NCBI GenBank assembly: GCA_002298785.1
Contig: DBMR01000010.1
Span: 1 to 64,000 of the forward strand
Reading direction: 5' to 3'
Length of the DNA stretch: 64,000 nt
From: Verrucomicrobia subdivision 3 bacterium UBA693
GTDB taxonomy: Bacteria; Verrucomicrobiota; Verrucomicrobiia; Limisphaerales; UBA8199
This document shows positions 61,568 through 64,000 of this stretch, piece after piece (within the stretch, counting starts at the first letter, position 1; each line of letters begins with the position of its first letter). The position numbers and the translations under genes are program-made. The notes below the pieces were generated by a model. The model saw nothing but the letters and a program-made list of their open reading frames with translations. It made no database searches and was not told where the DNA came from.

Positions 61568-62179
61568 TTACTCCGCTGACCGTGGTACAGCGAGGGATGC
61601 CAGGGCGACTACTGGCGGCACCGTCGAGAAGGTCAGACCTTCGATCCCCATGCGGGAGAGGAAAAGCGGTGGCGGGTTCAGAGCCAATCCGGTCCCCTTG
61701 TTGGCGGAGTCGGTTGCCGTCGCGGGCGAGTCGACTGCCAGCATGGTGACCGAAAAGACCTTGTTCGCCGGGAGATTGGTCGTGGCGTTGAAGAAAAAGG
61801 TTTTGGTCTCATTCGGGCCGAGCACCAAAGCGCGCTCCTCGCGCCAGAGCTCCATCGGTATCACGACCATCCGTGAAAGCGGGCTGGAGGGGGCGACGGC
61901 GGTCATGGCGATCCGGACGCGCACCTCGGTGCGTTCAGCGCGGGTATTGACGGCCTGCAGGTCAAACGCCGGCGTTGCGCCAGCTCTAAATTCCCCTTCC
62001 GTCGAGCGAGCGAGGGTCATCTTGACCCCACTGGCGACGAGCTCGGGCCGGGCGATCGTTGGGGCCAGCGGGAGGGCGTCGTTTTCGGCTTCGATGGTGG
62101 CTCCCAGGAAGATCGTCACGGTTAAGGTGGCCGTGCCCAGGGCTACGGTAGCGACGGTAACAAAATTCTTCGTATTCAT
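61568..62179 (-). CDS. Small exported hypothetical protein
   Basis: A 203-residue protein, mostly small and beta-forming residues, with a signal peptide (NFVTVATVALGTATLTVTIF). FDLQAVNTRAERTEVRVRIAMTAVAP and ALVLGPNETKTFFF suggest an Ig-like or CARDB-like beta-sandwich. I cannot name a family. It is the first gene of the minus-strand pair with the PAD-like gene (36-base gap), so the two may act together outside the cytoplasm. Confidence 0.65.
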   Translation of the reverse strand: MNTKNFVTVATVALGTATLTVTIFLGATIEAENDALPLAPTIARPELVASGVKMTLARSTEGEFRAGATPAFDLQAVNTRAERTEVRVRIAMTAVAPSSPLSRMVVIPMELWREERALVLGPNETKTFFFNATTNLPANKVFSVTMLAVDSPATATDSANKGTGLALNPPPLFLSRMGIEGLTFSTVPPVVALASLAVPRSAE

Positions 62180-62398
62180 GCCGATTCTCTGTGGTCAGTT
62201 GTTCTCGTTAAAGACGTTCACAGCAGATTGGACGGTATCCGGGTGGAAATGCTCCGGTGAAGGGATTGCTAAAGATGCCGCTCAACCTGCCTCCGCGGGG
62301 AAGAATCGAGCGCGTGAAGAAATCGAAGCGAAAAGTTGTGCGCGAGAGTGGAAGGCGCGATGCTCGAATGACGATGGACCAATGATCAGAGTTGGCGC

Positions 62399-63352
62399 AT
62401 GTTTTCCACGATGGCTTTCGAACGTGAACAACTGAAGCTTAAGGCCGAAGGACTTGCGGCGAAGGGGGTATACCTCGGCACGTCATCGTGGAAGTACCCT
62501 GGCTGGTGCGGGATGCTTTACGACCGCAGACGGTATGAATATCGGGGCAAATTCGCCGAAAGCCGGTTTAATCGGGACTGCCTCACAGAGTATGCCGAGG
62601 TGCTCAAAACGGTCTGCGTGGACGCGGCCTACTACACGTTCCCCAGCAAGCCTTCCTTGGAAACCATGGTCGGTCAGACTCCGGCGGACTTTCGTTTTGG
62701 CTTGAAGGTTACCGATGCCATCACGATCAAAAAGTTTCCCCGGCTGGATCGGTTCGGGCCGCAAGCCGGCAAAGCAAACGAGAATTTTCTCAATGCCGGC
62801 TTGTTTGCGGAGGCTTTTCTCAAACCGTGTGAAACCGTGCGCCCGGCCATAGGCTTGCTGATGTTCGAGTTTTCCCGGTTTTGGCCCACCGATTACGAGC
62901 ATGGCCGGGATTTCGTCGCGGACCTGGACCGATTTTTGGGCCAGTTGCCCAAAGGCTGGCCGTACGGGGTGGAAATGCGAAATCGGAACTGGCTAAAACC
63001 GGAGTATTTTGAATGCCTGGCCCGGCACCAGGTGACGCACGTGTTTAACTCGTGGGAAGCCATGCCTTCAGTGGGTGAGCAGATGGCCCTGGCTGAAAGC
63101 CGGACGAATCCGAACCTGGTGGCCGCCCGATTCCTGCTGAAACCGGGCCGGAAATACGAGGCGGCAGTGGAGGCCTTCAAACCTTACGATCGCGTGAAAG
63201 AGGAGAACCCGGAGGCACGGGCTGCCGGCCAGGGGTTGATCGCCGAAGGTCAGGCCGCCGGACCAGATCGCAAGACGTTCATTTTTGTGAACAACCGAAT
63301 GGAAGGCAACGCGCTCGAAACGATCGGCGCCATGCTCGGAAACCCGGGTTGA
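62399..63352 (+). CDS. DUF72 family protein
   Basis: A 317-residue TIM-barrel protein of the DUF72 (YecE) family. YLGTSSWKYPGWCGMLY (residues 25-41), YYTFPSKPSLETM and FGLKVTDAIT are characteristic, and VEMRNRNWLKPEYF follows later. The biochemical role of DUF72 proteins is unknown. The first ATG at 62399 is used; 62411 is a possible alternative. It is convergent with the partial nuclease gene, with eight bases between the stops. Confidence 0.9.
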   Translation: MFSTMAFEREQLKLKAEGLAAKGVYLGTSSWKYPGWCGMLYDRRRYEYRGKFAESRFNRDCLTEYAEVLKTVCVDAAYYTFPSKPSLETMVGQTPADFRFGLKVTDAITIKKFPRLDRFGPQAGKANENFLNAGLFAEAFLKPCETVRPAIGLLMFEFSRFWPTDYEHGRDFVADLDRFLGQLPKGWPYGVEMRNRNWLKPEYFECLARHQVTHVFNSWEAMPSVGEQMALAESRTNPNLVAARFLLKPGRKYEAAVEAFKPYDRVKEENPEARAAGQGLIAEGQAAGPDRKTFIFVNNRMEGNALETIGAMLGNPG

Positions 63353-63360
63353 ACCCGGCC

Positions 63361-64000
63361 TCAAAGCAACGCGAGCTGCTGCCGGTCTTTCTCCTGGGCG
63401 AGTTGTCCGGTAGCGAATTCTTCGAGCACTTCCAGTTCGGACAGGATCACTCCCCGCTCGAACGGCAGCGTGCGTTCGGTAAGCTTCGCGCCCAGCCAAA
63501 GAAAGAATTGGGTAGGGTTGCCCCAGAAAAACGTTTCCAGGGCGTTGCGGACCTCTGCCAGGGTCGAACCACAAGGCAGGGTGGTTGAATTCATAAAACG
63601 TCCATGGGCCCAGCCGGCCGGAAGACCGGCCACGCTACGGTGGGGATTGATGGCCAGCCACAGTAATCGCGCCAGGGTGCGCTGCAAATGGGGGGCCAGT
63701 CCGCCCAGCGGGCCAAAGCGTTGCCATTGCGGTTCCGGGGCTTCGGCAACCGTCATTTCCAGCCGGTCCTCCTGAAAACGCCACACCAGGAACCGCGCTT
63801 TGCCCGGCCAGACCCCGGCTCGATTGAACTTCGGCCTCAGGGACCGCAGCAGGGTTGCTTCGCGCGTCAACGCCGCGGATTCGCTCGGACAAAACTGGAA
63901 TTCGATCCGCTTCACTTCCCGCACCATCCGCAGATGGCGGCGCGGCATTCGGTCGGGGTTGGCCACCCGGTAGTGGTTCAACCGCTGCCGGAGATCCTTG
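63361..64000 (-). CDS. GIY-YIG (UvrC-like/Cho-like) nuclease, 5' end outside window
   Basis: The C-terminal 212 residues of a protein that continues past base 64000. It opens KDLRQRLNHYRVANPDRMPRR, matching the end of a UvrC-like GIY-YIG domain (KNLRKRV...), and the segment ESAALTREATLLRSLRPKFN is the E-x-LL-K-P-FN block of this family. The remainder has no recognisable UvrC endonuclease domain, so it is nearer to the short Cho-like DNA repair nucleases. A palindromic element (63616-63640) is read in frame near the centre. TTG at 63981 is only an apparent start. Confidence 0.82.
   Translation of the reverse strand, partial: KDLRQRLNHYRVANPDRMPRRHLRMVREVKRIEFQFCPSESAALTREATLLRSLRPKFNRAGVWPGKARFLVWRFQEDRLEMTVAEAPEPQWQRFGPLGGLAPHLQRTLARLLWLAINPHRSVAGLPAGWAHGRFMNSTTLPCGSTLAEVRNALETFFWGNPTQFFLWLGAKLTERTLPFERGVILSELEVLEEFATGQLAQEKDRQQLALL
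63616..63640 (-). repeat. Palindromic element inside the GIY-YIG nuclease gene
   Basis: GGCCGG-AAGA-CCGGCC is followed by ACGCTACGG. The palindrome is read through in frame (part of the HRSVAGLPAGWAHG segment). The tail ACGCTACG also follows the last palindrome of the chain at 48530-48622, so both may be copies of a genome-wide repeat. Confidence 0.5.

Noticed and set aside
1..64000. CRISPR array, phage or toxin-antitoxin module
   Set aside because: No regularly spaced repeats, phage structural genes or recognisable toxin pairs are present.

Overview
The window looks like one contig of a GC-rich, heterotrophic Gram-negative bacterium, most likely a member of the Verrucomicrobiota (Pedosphaera/Limisphaera-like). 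This placement is an inference. It rests on the prepilin-like proteins, the many exported glycoside hydrolases with carbohydrate-binding or Ig-like appendages, the scarcity of Shine-Dalgarno sites, and the FliW-CsrA-flagellin trio. No rRNA is present to confirm it.

Layout. 1-2.2 kb: a group II intron with its reverse transcriptase, inserted antisense into a prepilin-like gene. 3.6-7.6 kb: a tight operon of iron alcohol dehydrogenase, aldehyde dehydrogenase and a glutamine-synthetase-like ligase, which fits a gamma-glutamylated amine or amino-alcohol pathway. 7.7-18.9 kb: an NrfJ/OB-fold exported protein, a NarX/NarL-type two-component pair, a very large exported tyrosinase, a sugar MFS porter with a UroD-family protein, and a ScyD/ScyE-family beta-propeller. 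19-23.5 kb: GH10 xylanase, a two-CxxC exported protein, and a purC-xer operon. 23.8-33 kb: fliW-csrA-flagellin, a convergent SAM methyltransferase, then a 1958-residue protein combining a HAD domain, several glycosyltransferases and TPRs. Together these suggest a flagellar filament assembly, regulation and decoration locus. 33-38.8 kb: SGNH esterase, a decayed GH36 alpha-galactosidase, and a minus-strand set of membrane protein, pseudopilin and nine-heme cytochrome c. 38.9-46 kb: GH92 mannosidase, a 184-bp direct repeat flanking a GT-C membrane glycosyltransferase gene, tRNA-Val and cutC. 46-59.4 kb: a Tat-exported aldo/keto reductase, an exported ADP-ribosylglycohydrolase-fold protein, and a sugar-use cluster (DapA-type aldolase, GH29 fucosidase, two oxidoreductases, MFS porter, GH-like protein, GH32, outer-membrane barrel). 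59.5-64 kb: 2H phosphoesterase, a membrane-anchored agmatine-deiminase-like protein, DUF72, and a GIY-YIG nuclease cut by the window end.

The strongest leads are: (1) the flagellin locus, with a GGA-in-loop hairpin in the flagellin leader that looks like a CsrA site and a giant glycosyltransferase next door; (2) the direct repeat carrying a promoter and 17 codons, which frames a gene of different base composition; (3) the antisense group II intron with an unusual domain V triad; (4) the pseudopilin/nonaheme cytochrome set; (5) a chain of small palindromes with similar loops between convergent genes, with a related palindrome inside a coding region.
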